Below, in pieces: positions 48,501 to 61,084 of a stretch of 64,000 nt of DNA. The notes under the pieces were generated by a model, which was not told the origin of the DNA, ran no database searches, and worked only from the letters and a program-made list of their open reading frames with translations. This DNA comes from Phymorhynchus buccinoides (lineage: Eukaryota; Mollusca; Gastropoda; Neogastropoda; Raphitomidae). The stretch's first letter is position 1, and every line of letters starts with the position of its first letter. A program made the translations under genes and the position numbers. The stretch covers positions 22,807,643 through 22,871,642 of the forward strand of contig CM065710.1 in the NCBI GenBank assembly GCA_017654935.2. Direction: 5' to 3'.

Positions 48501-50484
48501 ATCAGGCCGAGAGAATGGGAATGTATCCTGGGCCAAGCGTCTCCACTTTAAACAAATAAAGCATCTCCACTATAAATAAATGTTAGCACAGCTCGATGGA
48601 GAAATAACTGCCCTCTCTTCTATCTGGCAGTCGTAGTCGGAAATGACTGACTGGCATACAACATTATATGAACATATACCAAGTTTTTCCCTAGATATCA
48701 TTAAATGTGTTACAATTTACATAATCACAAGGAAGGAAAAGTGTCAAAGTGTGACAGTGGGTGACTGGTGTACTGTCATAATCAAGGAAACTGATACTGA
48801 TAGGCAACACTTGAATCTTAAACAATGATGACCACTGAGCAACTCTTTAGTACTTTAGTCTCAGTCTTAGCCATCATACCATCCATGCAGTGGTTACAAT
48901 ACAATGGGTTGTTTAGGTGGAGTTATCACCCTTAGCCCTTGACACCTTGTGTCGCTTCATTTAAGGTTTTCAGCAACGAGAAAATTGATCTTTTTCTGAG
49001 CTCTCTCGCTCGCTCTCGCCAAAAACAGATTTTGCTACTTATTTGACAAATAATAATATTAAGTTGATAGACTTGGGGAGGCCAGAATCACAAAATGTGA
49101 TGCTGTGAAAGCTTCGAGTACTACACTTGGTCAGAGATTAGTGCATCTATTGCTTGCTTGCCTTAGAAACATTGACTTTAAATTGACGGATCCTGACCAT
49201 ATTCCAAACTCTAACCCTGGTTGTAACCTAAACATTAAACATTAATGATTAAATTCAACAATTTTCTTCACCTTAACTCATTCAACACTGGCCGATTGCT
49301 TCCTTTCACAGCCGTTCAACATGAGAGTACGCTACAGCGTACATAGTGTTTAAACATTCACACTTTTAGTTTCACAACTCAGTGAATCCATGCAACCCTA
49401 AATGGCATAAAAGTATTCCTCTACAGTCCCTTAATAGTTTTCAACCAATGAAATGAATTCTAGTCACTACCCCTCTCTTTGTCTTCTTTGTTATGCCTTT
49501 TTGCAAAAGGTCATTAATCGGCTAGTAGTAGTAGTAGTAAGCTTTAATTATTATAAATAATGCCACAAATGCTTAAAGCATTCTTTCAGTTTTAAAAATA
49601 ATTTTTATATAATGATCCAAACCTGCCTAGTGGCGAACGGTTACAACTTACAAGTGCCAGACATGTACGCTATAGCGTACTCTCGTGTAGAGAGAGTTAA
49701 CTTTCTTTCCAAAGCTTCTCCAATCTATATATTGTTGACAACATTATCTGTATTTTATTTTCCCCTATAAAAAAAAAAAATTTAATCTGACAAAAAAGCC
49801 ATTTACCTCGTCTTCGTGTAAAAACTAGTATCTTTCAGTTCCATAAAATTTCTCCACATATGCTATTATGATTAATCAATCAATCAAAATTGTCTTTAAA
49901 AAAATCAATATTCATCACAAAGAAAAATTGGCTATAGTATATCCACATCCAGTACTGAAAGGAAGATAATAAAATAACAGAAAAGAGTAAGATGCCATTA
50001 GATGGGTTGATTTTTTTTTTCTATCAATAATCTTCTCTTGACATATAAGAGCATAAGGGAGATAATCCAGTGACAGAAAAGAGGAAGATCGGTTACTTTT
50101 TCCGTCAATTCAGAAGAGGAAGATCAGTTACTTTTTCCGTCATACATGATCTGACTCTCAGGGGTGAAAAATGTGGATTTTGCCCAAAATGTACGTGTAC
50201 CAACCTATTTATTTAGACAACAAACCAGAGTACCTACCTAGTTTGGCCTGGGCCAACGATGACGTCATGCTATCCACTTTCTCAGCCGTCGTTTCGGCCG
50301 CTAGGCTGGCCGTGCTGGACACAGGGGGACTAAGTCGGCCGCTGACCGGTGAGGCGTTTTTGCGCTTCACCGATTCTTTGTAGCACTGCGAGCATAGATA
50401 CTCAAACTGGGAGGACCCGTAGAATCCGCAGCCGTTCTTGCACATTCTAGTGGACTGTATATTGTCGTTGCCATTCGAAGCCAT
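41659..50484 (-). CDS. ZFAND5/ZFAND6: A20/AN1 zinc-finger protein (ZFAND5/ZFAND6 type), 202 aa, four coding exons
   Basis: Join of 50484..50238, 45235..45128, 43134..43030 and 41807..41659, minus strand; all introns phase 1 with GT-AG ends. The N-terminal A20 finger has Cys15, Cys19, Cys31, Cys34 (C-x3-C-x11-C-x2-C). A variable Ser/Thr/Ala/Glu and Gly-Asp/Lys-rich linker is followed by a complete AN1 finger: Cys143, Cys146, Cys157, Cys159, Cys164, His167, His173, Cys175. The tail [14 protein letters not shown] matches the family end. Length is close to the ~208-213 residues of vertebrate members. Those bind ubiquitin through A20 and act in protein turnover and stress or NF-kB signalling, in cytoplasm and nucleus. 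Invertebrates usually have one co-orthologue of ZFAND5 and ZFAND6, so the exact symbol is open. Confidence 0.93.
41960..42222 (+). repeat. ~130-bp tandem duplication
   Basis: CCCACCTATATCTAAGTGGT ... TGCTCTACAAATGTTAATAT twice, in ZFAND intron 3. Confidence 0.9.
42377..42556 (+). repeat. (GA)n / (GGGA)n array
   Basis: GA blocks separated by GGGA blocks; ZFAND intron 3. Confidence 0.97.
43030..43134 (-). CDS. ZFAND5/ZFAND6: ZFAND exon with first half of AN1
   Basis: 105 bp, acceptor GTCCGGCAG|GGGGTG, donor CTGACAG|GTGCGT. It encodes a Gly-Asp run, a Lys run and then [13 protein letters not shown], the conserved AN1 beginning. A nested MITE block lies only ~55 bp upstream of the acceptor. Confidence 0.92.
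43191..43690 (-). mobile_element. TTAA MITE copy 2, reversed and interrupted
   Basis: Reverse orientation in ZFAND intron 2. The left part 43191-43247 and right part 43512-43690 join to one family copy when 43248-43511 is removed. TTAA at 43691-43694; the left site has decayed to CTAA. Confidence 0.85.
43248..43511. mobile_element. MITE with TAA target duplication (Harbinger-like), inside the TTAA MITE
   Basis: 264 bp; ends AGCCGGCGACAGACTATG and its near complement; TAA at 43245-43247 and 43512-43514. Arms ~50 bp. A 3-bp TWA target suggests PIF/Harbinger. Confidence 0.78.
44590..45095 (+). repeat. Dispersed repeat related to the 62-bp satellite
   Basis: 44590-44690 and 45005-45095 carry GGTGACCCC/GATGACCCC, ATCTAGAG, TGCACT...TTTGA and AAGACAGAATT; the piece next to the satellite array (4515-4560) reads the same way. 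Confidence 0.65.
45128..45235 (-). CDS. ZFAND5/ZFAND6: ZFAND linker exon
   Basis: 108 bp, acceptor GCTGACAG|ATGAGG, donor CACTG|GTAAGG. It encodes 36 residues rich in Ser, Thr, Pro, Ala and Glu, typical of the disordered linker between A20 and AN1. Frame and phase fit both neighbours. The acceptor sits at the edge of a 92-bp tandem repeat. Confidence 0.85.
45239..45510 (+). repeat. ~92-bp tandem repeat, 3 copies, at the ZFAND linker-exon acceptor
   Basis: Unit CAGCAAACCACGTCAATGCT ... GTATGTATACAG. The first copy supplies the end of intron 1, directly next to the acceptor AG. Confidence 0.92.
45518..45832 (-). mobile_element. GAA-tailed SINE-like element, copy 4 (full)
   Basis: Reverse orientation with a (CTT)n tail at 45518-45531. 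Contains the tail-proximal ATGTTGCCGTTATG block also present in copy 1. Sits in ZFAND intron 1. Confidence 0.7.
46010..46062 (+). repeat. (GTAT)n microsatellite
   Basis: About 12 tetranucleotide units. Confidence 0.96.
46230..46330 (+). mobile_element. Dispersed SINE core, copy 3
   Basis: TACTTTATAGTC, then GTGAAATTCGGGTTGCTCCC and GAGAGCGCGTCGCAGCCA; same as the insert at 34295-34549. Confidence 0.6.
46505..46615 (+). repeat. Single satellite-related unit
   Basis: AATCTAGAGGCATATTTCAT and GCACTGATTCTGACCCCCTG match the satellite unit once, without amplification. Confidence 0.7.
47194..47586 (+). mobile_element. Uninterrupted copy of the TATATCGTC MITE
   Basis: ~390 bp; begins ATAAATCGTCGGTGAAATTC, ends GGGATTTCACAGACGAAATA. 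Aligns to both halves of 34154-34815 across the insertion point. Confidence 0.82.
47677..47721 (+). repeat. Poly-C tract, ~45 bp with one A
   Basis: Long C homopolymer in ZFAND intron 1; similar shorter tracts at 29206-29219, 30241-30256, 34436-34454 (G), 41581-41596 (G), 53942-53963 (G) and 59571-59586 (G). Confidence 0.95.
47903..48580 (+). repeat. Higher-order repeat, 304-bp period
   Basis: Two near-identical 304-bp copies, each made of ~45-bp sub-units with AGCATCTCCACTAT and GAGAGTGGGTATGTACCCTG. A third begins. Sub-units resemble a single stretch near 8095-8145 and 43780-43830. Confidence 0.88.
48600..49272. other. ZFAND intron 1, unrecognised
   Basis: No repeat family seen here besides its flanks. 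Confidence 0.5.
49277..49696. mobile_element. TTAA-flanked MITE of another family
   Basis: TTAA at 49273-49276 and 49697-49700; ends CTCATTCAACAC and CTCTCTCTACAC. Sub-terminal GAGAGTACGCTACAGCGTAC at the left is mirrored at the right; each is itself a palindrome (GTACGCTATAGCGTAC). Confidence 0.72.
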
Positions 50485-50594
50485 GATAAGCCAAGCCCAG
50501 CACAAGACTCCCTCTTGAAATGTTTGATAAATGCCCTCTTTGGTTTTGTTGTTGTCCTTTTCCGTGTTGTTGGGAACGAAGAGCTAATGTTTAC
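50238..50594 (-). CDS. ZFAND5/ZFAND6: ZFAND exon with start codon and A20 finger
   Basis: Acceptor GTATTTTTCAG ends at 50595; 110 bp of 5' UTR without an upstream ATG; ATG at 50484 with A at -3 and G at +4. Donor AACTAG|GTAGGT. The A20 zinc finger lies wholly in this exon. Confidence 0.9.
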
Positions 50595-50599
50595 CTGAA

Positions 50600-51244
50600 A
50601 AATACAAAACAGTTTGCTAATTTAGTAGTAATTATGTGCCATAAAAGTTTGGACCTCAAAATGTGTCATTAAAGAACAAAAAGCCAAATCAGGAATATTG
50701 CCGAAGTGCTAAAATCTAGCATTGTTTCAAGACCTTTAAATAATTAGATTTATCAGTAGATTACACCGTATTTTTCAGGTTGAAATACACTATCGGCTAG
50801 TAGTCGATAGTACATGTACAGCCAAAGATTAATTCAGATTGTGCACATTTTTAATATTTTGTGAGACAAAATAAAGTGTAGCTTTGAAGAACTCTCTGAT
50901 ATATTTGTTGGGCTTTTTTTTTTTACATTCTTAAATTATCTTTTTTTAAACTGAAAGCAACGTTAATGCTGACTGATTATAAAGAATTAAAGTAAGATTT
51001 CAAACCACAGTATTCAGTTACCGGTAGTCTGTATGATGTATCATAACCTCAAAATGCTAGTAAATGCAAAACAAATGATTTCATTAACATTGAAAACCCA
51101 CCAAAAAAATGTGATAAGGTCATAGCAACCTTCAAATTCTCAAATTTAATAGAATATAAATTATAATTATATTTTTTAAACAGAAAGCTATATCTGCAGT
51201 ATTGATGCCAATTTTTTTCCCTCCAAGTTATGAACTCACTGCTA
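50600..51244. other. Intron or 5' region of ZFAND, AT-rich
   Basis: No feature recognised. Confidence 0.5.
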
Positions 51245-51985
<741 letters not shown>

Positions 51986-53160
51986 GCTACTCCTATCCCT
52001 TTCTCCAGGTCGGGATAGGGTTAGATACGGATCCAGGAAAGGGATAGGGCTAAAATTAAGAGATTAAGGTTGGGGTTAGGGTTACATGAAAAAAAGTCAA
52101 GACAAAATGGCTGCCGGACGCTGCCAAATGAAATTGCAAGTAGCTGGTGTCGATACTGCAGATTGCTTTCTGTGAATATAACACTCGAGTTTTCACAGTA
52201 CTTACTACAGACCACACAATGAACACACATTATGACATTTATACACACAGTGACACTACACACACCAAACATTTTGCTTACTTTTTAGTTTTAGTTTTAA
52301 CACTTGTGTGACATTTTGCCTTACTTTTAAAACAAGTGTGAATATATTGCCCACCATTCAATGTCCATGTGACAATTCTTTTCCTGTTTTAAGGTTTACA
52401 CAGTGTGTCACCTTTGCTGTGCTGTTTCTACGCAGTCTAGCTAAGTATGTGCACTGTATTGGATGACTAAGTCAATTTGATCCTCTGTGTAGACTTACTA
52501 CCTTTGACTAAAATTAGCAACTGTGTGCCCTCTCAAAGTGCAACAGTCAACAGTCTATTCTAGATCCGCTATGGTTACGTATTTCCAACAGTTCGTTACT
52601 AACAGACAGCTCATCACACAGCACATTCATAACCCTGCCACACCTTTTTTTGTGTTAAAAATAGTTAAATAACACCAACCCAGTATTTTTCCTGAGAGCT
52701 TTTTCAGTACCTACACAAGTTATTTACATGCCAAACAAAGAACTGGTTATGGCTAGATCTTCCCGAGGTCAGCTCTCGCGAACGTCTGGAAAGGGGCCAG
52801 CTGATTTGGGGTGGAGAGTTTTGGAAGGTTTTTAATTCCACTTCCAACCTTTTTCAGTCTCACTTGAGTGAGTTTTCAAGATCTTCTAATGTTTTCAAAC
52901 CAAAAGAGGGCACAACAATATGAAAATAAATATAGAAAAGCCGAACAACATTCCACATACTTTCAACAGCTTTGTTGAAGCCTGCTGGTCTTTTCAGACA
53001 CACTGCACACAGGCAACCCAATTGTTTTCTTTCTCTAGATAGAAGCCAAGATGGCGGTCGATTGTCGTCAGAAGTATTTCTAACTATTTTTCCTTCAGTC
53101 ATAAAGATCGAGATAAAACGTTGATCAGTTAAACAATACACATAGCGAGCAATTAACTTA
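51986..53160. other. Putative first intron of ZFAND
   Basis: Mostly unique. An AAGATGGCGG (YY1-type) motif at 53048-53057 lies ~105 bp inside the proposed intron start. Confidence 0.45.
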
Positions 53161-53161
53161 C

Positions 53162-53235
53162 CGTCTTATCTTCCAACAAAATCGAACGGATTCTTGCTAA
53201 CCGACCCCAAGAGCTGCTTACGTGGGTTTGCTCAA
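53162..53235 (-). other. Likely non-coding first exon of the ZFAND gene
   Basis: The minus strand reads AAGACG|GTAAGTTAA with the donor at 53161-53160, a near-perfect donor. The upstream side is GC-balanced, without repeats, and is followed by promoter-like motifs. The coding exon at 50594 needs an upstream exon because it begins at an acceptor. The 5' limit is a guess. Confidence 0.45.
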
Positions 53236-53249
53236 AGTCAATGTGTGGA

Positions 53250-53350
53250 CCTGTGATAACTGAGTCATGTGACCGGACAGAGCTTCACTATTGGTTCATT
53301 GCTAGTTTCTATTCCGACATTTTTTTGGGTCTGTCGTTGACGTCAGCAGT
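53250..53350 (-). promoter_or_regulatory. Candidate ZFAND promoter
   Basis: Within ~180 bp of the proposed first exon are TGAGTCA (AP-1 type, 53261-53267), CCAAT on the minus strand (near 53288-53293) and the full CRE palindrome TGACGTCA (53338-53345). Stress-inducible control would suit a ZFAND gene, but motif matches alone are weak evidence. Confidence 0.4.
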
Positions 53351-53906
53351 GACGCATAATAAAGAAAAGGGCGATCCCAGTGGTATTTTTAGATTGATCC
53401 GACAACAAGTGACTTTGTTCGGAATCCCCATTTCACTAAAAGTCGGTTACCATTAGTTGGCACTGTATGATGCACCCAAACATCGATTCTTTGTTATTAC
53501 TATTTCTGATGTGTCACCGGTTAGCCTTCCCGAAACCTCTAGAAGTTACAGATCTTCCCTTGTAGATCTAGTCTAATAAATGCTTACGAAACAAAGTAAA
53601 ATCAATTTGTCTGGTTAGACTTGTTGTTTTACATTGAACGGTTTTCTTTTTCTTCTTTAAGTTTTGCTTTTGTTTTCTTAGTAACTGCTTGCTTTGTCGT
53701 TCAAACTGGATTACAGTAGACCGTATATCTACTGACACAACTGACCCACGTGTGATATGACATGGTCTGACCTGATCTAAATTCACTCACAAGATTCTGG
53801 ACTATCAGTGATAAGGGAGGGGTGAAAGCGGAGGCCAGGGGCTAGTGCCTCTTCATCCTCGATCTGTGTTTGGTGTGGATCATATTGAGTGCGCGTAGAA
53901 TCAGTG

Positions 53907-53907
<1 letters not shown>

Positions 53908-53947
<40 letters not shown>

Positions 53948-54052
53948 GGGGGGGGGGGGGGGGCGTGCGTGCGTGCGTGCGTGCCGAGTGCGTGCGTGCG
54001 TGTGTGTGTGCGTACGTGCGTGCGTGTGTGTGAGTGCGCGAGTTCGCGCGAC
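53908..54052 (+). repeat. GT, poly-G and GTGC run
   Basis: (GT)15, then a G run of ~22, then (CGTG)n. Confidence 0.95.
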
Positions 54053-54149
54053 TGTGTCACGTGTATTTAGTACAAAACCTTTAAGTTTCGTTCTACATTG
54101 TGTTCTTGATTGTAATTTTCTTTATTTGGATATATCATAATTACTAGCG

Positions 54150-54705
54150 CAACGCCGAGTACTGGTAACGCCTAGTACTGGTAACGCCTAGTAACGGTAA
54201 CGCCAAGTACTGGTAGCGCTGAGTACAGCAAATTTGAAGCGATTCGGTTAAGAAACAGCGGAGTTATAAGCCCCCGTGTCCCGTTGGCGCTGCTGTGAGA
54301 GTGACACGCTCTCCCTAGTAACGGTAATGCTTAGTAACGGTAACGCCAAGTACTGGTAACGATGAGTACAGCAAATTTGAAGCGATTCGGTTAATAAAAG
54401 GCGGAGTTATAAGGCCCCGTTTCCCATTGGCGCTGCTCTGAGAGTGATGTGCTCTCCTGACTAACGGTAACGCCTAGTAACGGTAATACCAAGTACTGGT
54501 AATGCTGAGTACAGCAAATTTGAAGCGATTCGGTTAAGAAACGGCGGAGTCATAATTATAGGCCCCGTTTCCCGTTGGCGCTGCTCTGAGAGTGACACGC
54601 TCTCCCGATTCTCTTCAAATTTGCTGCCAGGCTAAAGTGCTTCAAATTTGAAGCGATTCGGTCGAAAAACGGCGGAGTTATAAGGCCCGTTTTGTGTTTC
54701 AGATA

Positions 54706-54780
<75 letters not shown>
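54150..54780 (-). repeat. 143-bp tandem repeat, ~3.5 copies, with (CA)n end
   Basis: CAGCAAATTTGAAGCGATTC recurs at 54226, 54369 and 54512. Same family as 13133-13490, but tandemly amplified here. Confidence 0.85.
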
Positions 54781-54785
<5 letters not shown>

Positions 54786-54919
54786 GACACTTGCCTTTTT
54801 ATGATATGACTAAAGATCCCACGTTACACACCTAACAGACTGTTAAAAGTCGAGTAACCAAGTAAAGACATTATGCATTGAACATGTAGCCTACGCAATC
54901 AGTACATCTCATAGCCCTA

Positions 54920-56505
<1,586 letters not shown>

Positions 56506-56519
56506 CTACACGTGATATT

Positions 56520-57130
56520 AGATCACCATGTGTGTGCGCGCGCGTGCGGCGCACGCCATGTGTGTGTGCATGAACCATGTAAACCAGCACACTGAAGATG
56601 TAAGTGGTGTGTCATCGACGAGTGTAAAAACAATGTGCGTGTTTGTGTGTAGCCCCACATGTGTGAACGAGTGCATGTAGATTTAGTTGTTCACCTTTAG
56701 GACTACTTGCAAAATAACTGAAAGGCTGAGGTAGACATTTTTGCCTGTGCATCTGTGTCTGTGCGCGCGCGTGTGTGTGTGTGTGTGTGTGTGCGCGTGC
56801 GCGCGTGCAGAGTAATACAAAGCGATGCAAAGTGATCGATATAGTTGATCTTTGATTATACAGCGAAACTGTAGAGAGGAAAATAAAGTGAGAAGAAGTG
56901 GAACAAAGAGAAAAAGAAAGAAAAAAGGTACGCGCGCGCGCGCACACACACACACATTCACACCACGGAGAGAGAATAGAGAATGAGAGAGATATATAGA
57001 GAGAGACAGACAGACAAACAGACACAACCTGGAACAGTGAGATAAGCAGAACAAAAAATAGGCTGACAATAGAATGAATGTTTGCAGTATTGGTATTATT
57101 TATGTTTCAGTGCAATTGTATCCATTCGTT
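56520..57130. other. Non-coding with short GT/CG runs
   Basis: GT/CG alternation at 56762-56808 and 56930-56955; otherwise unrecognised. Confidence 0.5.
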
Positions 57131-57136
57131 CATTAA

Positions 57137-57634
57137 CCCTTTCGCCGCCAGCCATTTTTCAGCCAAAATATCATGCAACTTAACTGGGTAGAGACAAAAC
57201 ATTATATTGAGTTAAATAGTTATGATATTGGGAATTCATCTGTGACATGTACAAAATTAGGCCTATCCTTACGGGACAAATTTAAGAAAACAGGGTCTTC
57301 AGATAACAGGTCCTGACGTGATGCCTTTTAGTGACATGGGTCAGTGTTAACCCTTTCACCGCCAGCCATCTTTGAGCCAAAAATGTCCATTAATCTTACT
57401 TGGCTACAGAAAAGATTTCATCTGCAATATTGTGGGATTTCTTTGTGACACACTTGGAATACAATCCTTACTGCTCAAATTTAGGAACACAATGTCATTA
57501 AATAATAGACCCTGATTTCAAGGGTTTTAATGACTCTTGGTTGGTGTTACATCATTATGGTGCAAAAATGCGACATAGGCAGTGAAAGGGTTAAACCATT
57601 GTTGTGCATAAATGCGACATTGGCGGCGAAAGAG
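57137..57634 (+). mobile_element. TTAA MITE copy 3 (outer)
   Basis: Begins CCCTTTCGCCGCCAGCC after TTAA (57133-57136) and ends GGCGGCGAAAGAG before TTAA (57635-57638). Contains a whole second copy of the same family. Confidence 0.87.
57351..57590 (+). mobile_element. TTAA MITE copy 4 (inner), nested in copy 3
   Basis: 240 bp; CCCTTTCACCGCCAGCC to GGCAGTGAAAGGG with TTAA on each side (57347-57350, 57591-57594). Removing it and one TTAA restores the family text GTGTTAAACCATTG. Confidence 0.88.
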
Positions 57635-58000
57635 TTAAAAAAAAGTTGAAAACAAAGAAACACACTGATATCAAGATTCAAGATTTCTTTAATCAGCCAA
57701 TGCACCGTAATACAAAGGAAATCGTTTTGGTTTTGCACAAGACACAATCCAACAACAACGAAAGCATGCACATCGAATGGACAAATTACATCATCATGTA
57801 TCAGTCTCTCTTTCTCTCAGACTCACAGACGCACACATACACATACACCAACACATACACCTGTGCATACACATTTATACCAATACATGTTCCACCTCCT
57901 CACACACGCACACACACACTCACACACAAGACCGCGAGTATGCAGGCACACCGATTGACACATCTGGGCAAAATAGGATAAAGAATTCCCCTAGGGGGAT

Positions 58001-59624
58001 TGTGACGAGGTAATGGGTTAAAAGGCTAAGTCTCTAGGGAAGACTTTTAGTGTGTTAAATTTTCAAGTAGAAAATTTGCCTTTAGCCCACTTCTCTAGGG
58101 TATGGGAGATGAGCAACTTTCCTGGCCCCTTTTCATCTAATAAATTTATATTTGTGCCCGGGTTCTGGCTCGTATGATTTGTAAGAAATACAAGTGGTTG
58201 AATTGCTCTAAATGGCAGACAGAGAGAAGTAGGGTTTTACATGAAAATTACAAGACTTCCACTCTCATCAGTCTGACCAAAGGGTTCAGAATTATTTGAC
58301 ACTTGTATTTTATTTACTCACAAAATCTGCATAAGATTATGCAACAATAATAATAAAGCAGCTCAATGGCGCCAAAACAAAATATGAATGAAAAACAATG
58401 AAATCCGAAAGGATTTACAAGACTTTTGTCTTTCTAGAAGGTTAGCCCCAAGCGAGAAGGGTCACTTAGTGTCCTGGTTTCCAGTTAGTGTTCTTTGGCA
58501 CTGTCGTGGTGACTTAGCTCATGGCTGTGCTGAAGTTCCTCCGTAGGGATCGGCGAGTGCTGGGTTGGCTGGGCTTGCTCGTCAGGTGAGAGTAGCTCCC
58601 AGTCGTTCCGGTTACGGCATCACGGGATGGCACGGTTCAGGCGTGGTCTCCTCGCGGATTCTGGGTGCGGGTCGTCTTGGCGGCGTTCCGTCTTGGTGCT
58701 TGTGAGTCAGGGATGATCTTCCTGACCACGATGCCCTGCTGATAATCACAGGAGAAGGTGGATGTAGATCTCTATGGCTTAGAGACAAGGGCTTCAGCCG
58801 GCAGGGAATTAGTGGATCCCAACCGGCTAGAAGGCTGCCCTTGTACAATAGCACTAGTTAATAAATAAACTGAATTTCAGTTAACAAACTGAGATCAGTA
58901 AAACATAAAAGGTGTTCAAGCCAACATCACTCTCCATCCAACACCTGGAAAGGAATGGTATCATAAAGTGCAAGATTGCAACCCACAGGCACAAAAGGGT
59001 TAGTAGGCATAAAATCCGGTTCTGGTACCAAAAGAGTTAAAGTCAAAAACACACACACACACAAATAATCAGTGCACATAAATAGAACAGAATGTTTACC
59101 ACTTCTTTTCAATAACATATCTACTCACATTCATCATTGAACATAGGATCTAGATCAAAAATAGGATCAAACAAAACAAATCTCAATCACCAGCCGTCAA
59201 TAATACTCACTAGTTGGGCTATTAGGACTGGCTGGGAGAGAGGTTGAGTCTGCAATGTTGCTCGCCAGGTTTTGGAGGTATTATGAGAGAGAATGTGTAG
59301 GCTAACTTTCCTCACTACTAAAATTTTCCCCTCCCATTTTCAAACAACGAGAGCCTGTCATTGGTTCATAGCAGTCGACAAGACAAGATGATGTCGTATT
59401 ATGCATAGTAGTACAGAACAATCACGCAGGTTACATCATTATCACATGCCGACATTCCTGGACACGTCTTCAAAGGGCGCCGACTGCTGGTGTCACTTTC
59501 TCGTGATGGGAAGGGAGATCGGGCTTCAAAGAGATAAATGCCTTAATCGGCGTCCGGCCTAAAAGGGGGAGGGGGGGGGGGGGGGGTGTAGATAAAGAAA
59601 GAGCGTGTGTGATACATTGTCACA
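58001..59624. mobile_element. Probable solo LTR, 1.6 kb
   Basis: Ends are TGTGAC at 58001 and GTCACA at 59624, flanked by the 5-bp duplication GGGAT (57996-58000, 59625-59629). No coding capacity. Inverted TG...CA ends with a 5-bp target duplication are the signature of LTR retroelements. Its orientation is not clear. It may have landed in or beside the 3' end of the LINE at 59630. Confidence 0.55.
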
Positions 59625-59629
59625 GGGAT

Positions 59630-60565
59630 GAGCTATGCTGAGTATTGATGGCTCTGAGAGCAGAACCTTTTACCAGAAGGGAGAGATTGAAACAGATGGT
59701 TGGCCGCTGGGTGTGTGCTATCAGATATGATGGATTTGGCTTTGCGTCTTATGCTCACACTATAGATGTTATCTGGAGATGGCTGTTTGTGACCTATGAT
59801 TTTTGAGGCTGTCTTGACGACTTGATGGAGTTTCCTTTTATCTTTAGCTGAAGCTGATCCATACCAGACAGATATTGAAAAACTGAGTATGCTTTCGATG
59901 ACAGATCGATAGAACTGTGTCAAGACTGCTGTACTTATCCTAAATTTCTTGAGCTGTCTTAGAAAATATAGTCTCTGCTGTGCTTTTTAGCAGAATGATG
60001 TGATGTTGACTTCCCAGCTTAATGTATTTGAAATATGCACACCAAGGAATTTAAATGATTCTACTTGCTCAACTACCTGACCTTTAACAGATAATGCTGG
60101 GAGAGGGGTTTTCTTTTTCCTGAAATCAACTATCATTTCTTTAGTTTTGGAAACATTGTGTGGCACACCAGTCAACCATCTTTTCAACTTCATCCCTGTA
60201 CCCTGCCTCATCGCCATTAGTAATGAGCCCCTCCATAGTATAGTGTCATCCCAAAACTTAATAACTGCAACAGATGGGTTTACAGAGCGAAAGTCATTGG
60301 TAAACAATGTAAAGAGCAGGGGAGATAATACACATCCTTGGGGGGCACCAGTGTTTAAAATGACCTTTTCTGATACATGACTGCCAACTCTGACAACTTG
60401 GGGTCTGTTGGTGAGGAAATCTGCAATCCATTTACACAACCCAATATTCACATCCATACTAATGAGCTTCTGAATAAGTTGAGAGGGGACAATAGTATTA
60501 AATGCAGAACTGAAATCAATGAAAAGAATGCGGGCATAGGTATTAGCTTTCTCTAAATGTTGGAT
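59630..60565 (-). pseudogene. L2/Rex1-like LINE fragment, in-frame stop
   Basis: The minus strand encodes ARILFIDFSSAFNTIVPSQL, GAPQGCVLSPLLFTLFTNDF and an altered RT core, FWDD in place of FADD. One premature TAA (near 59987-59989) interrupts an otherwise open frame that continues LYFLRQLKKF to the C-terminus. The 5' end stops at a GT array (60582). Confidence 0.8.
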
Positions 60566-60580
60566 AACAAAATGAATGTG

Positions 60581-60581
<1 letters not shown>

Positions 60582-60647
<66 letters not shown>

Positions 60648-60695
60648 GCGTGCGTGTGCGTGCGTGTGTGTGTGTGTGTGCCGCGCGCGCGCGCG

Positions 60696-60768
<73 letters not shown>
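60582..60768 (+). repeat. (GT)n array with GC-alternating core
   Basis: GT, GCGTGC variants, CCGCGCGCGCGCGCGCC, then GT again; directly at the LINE truncation point. Confidence 0.97.
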
Positions 60769-60770
<2 letters not shown>

Positions 60771-60840
60771 TTCTTCTTCTTCTTCTTCTCCTTAGGCAGC
60801 CAACTTCAACACGCTGAAGGTTCTGCTGCACTTTACGGGG
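60769..60840 (-). repeat. Short GAA-tailed dispersed repeat, copy 2
   Basis: Same order as at 23082: (CTT)n, CCTTAGGCAGCCAACTTCA, ACGCTGAAGGTTCTGCTGCA. Directly follows the GT array. Confidence 0.6.
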
Positions 60841-61084
60841 TAGTACGAAAAAGAGAAAAATAGCAAAAGATAGAGTACAAAGCGAAATAACATTATGGGG
60901 AAATAGAAAGAAAGAAATGATTGCAAGATAGTCAGGAAATAACTGAGTATTTACAGATACAGAGTTTACTATGTAGAAAGAATTAATGAAATTTAAAACC
61001 GGAAAAAAAGAAAAAAAAGAGTTAAATATGTGAGGATTTGATTTGGGAAGGGGGGATGGAGGGGGGTTGGGGTGGGTGGGTGTG

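Noticed and set aside
52010..52095. GGGTTAGGG-like text as an interstitial telomere
   Set aside because: Only one or two irregular units; animal TTAGGG arrays need several exact copies.
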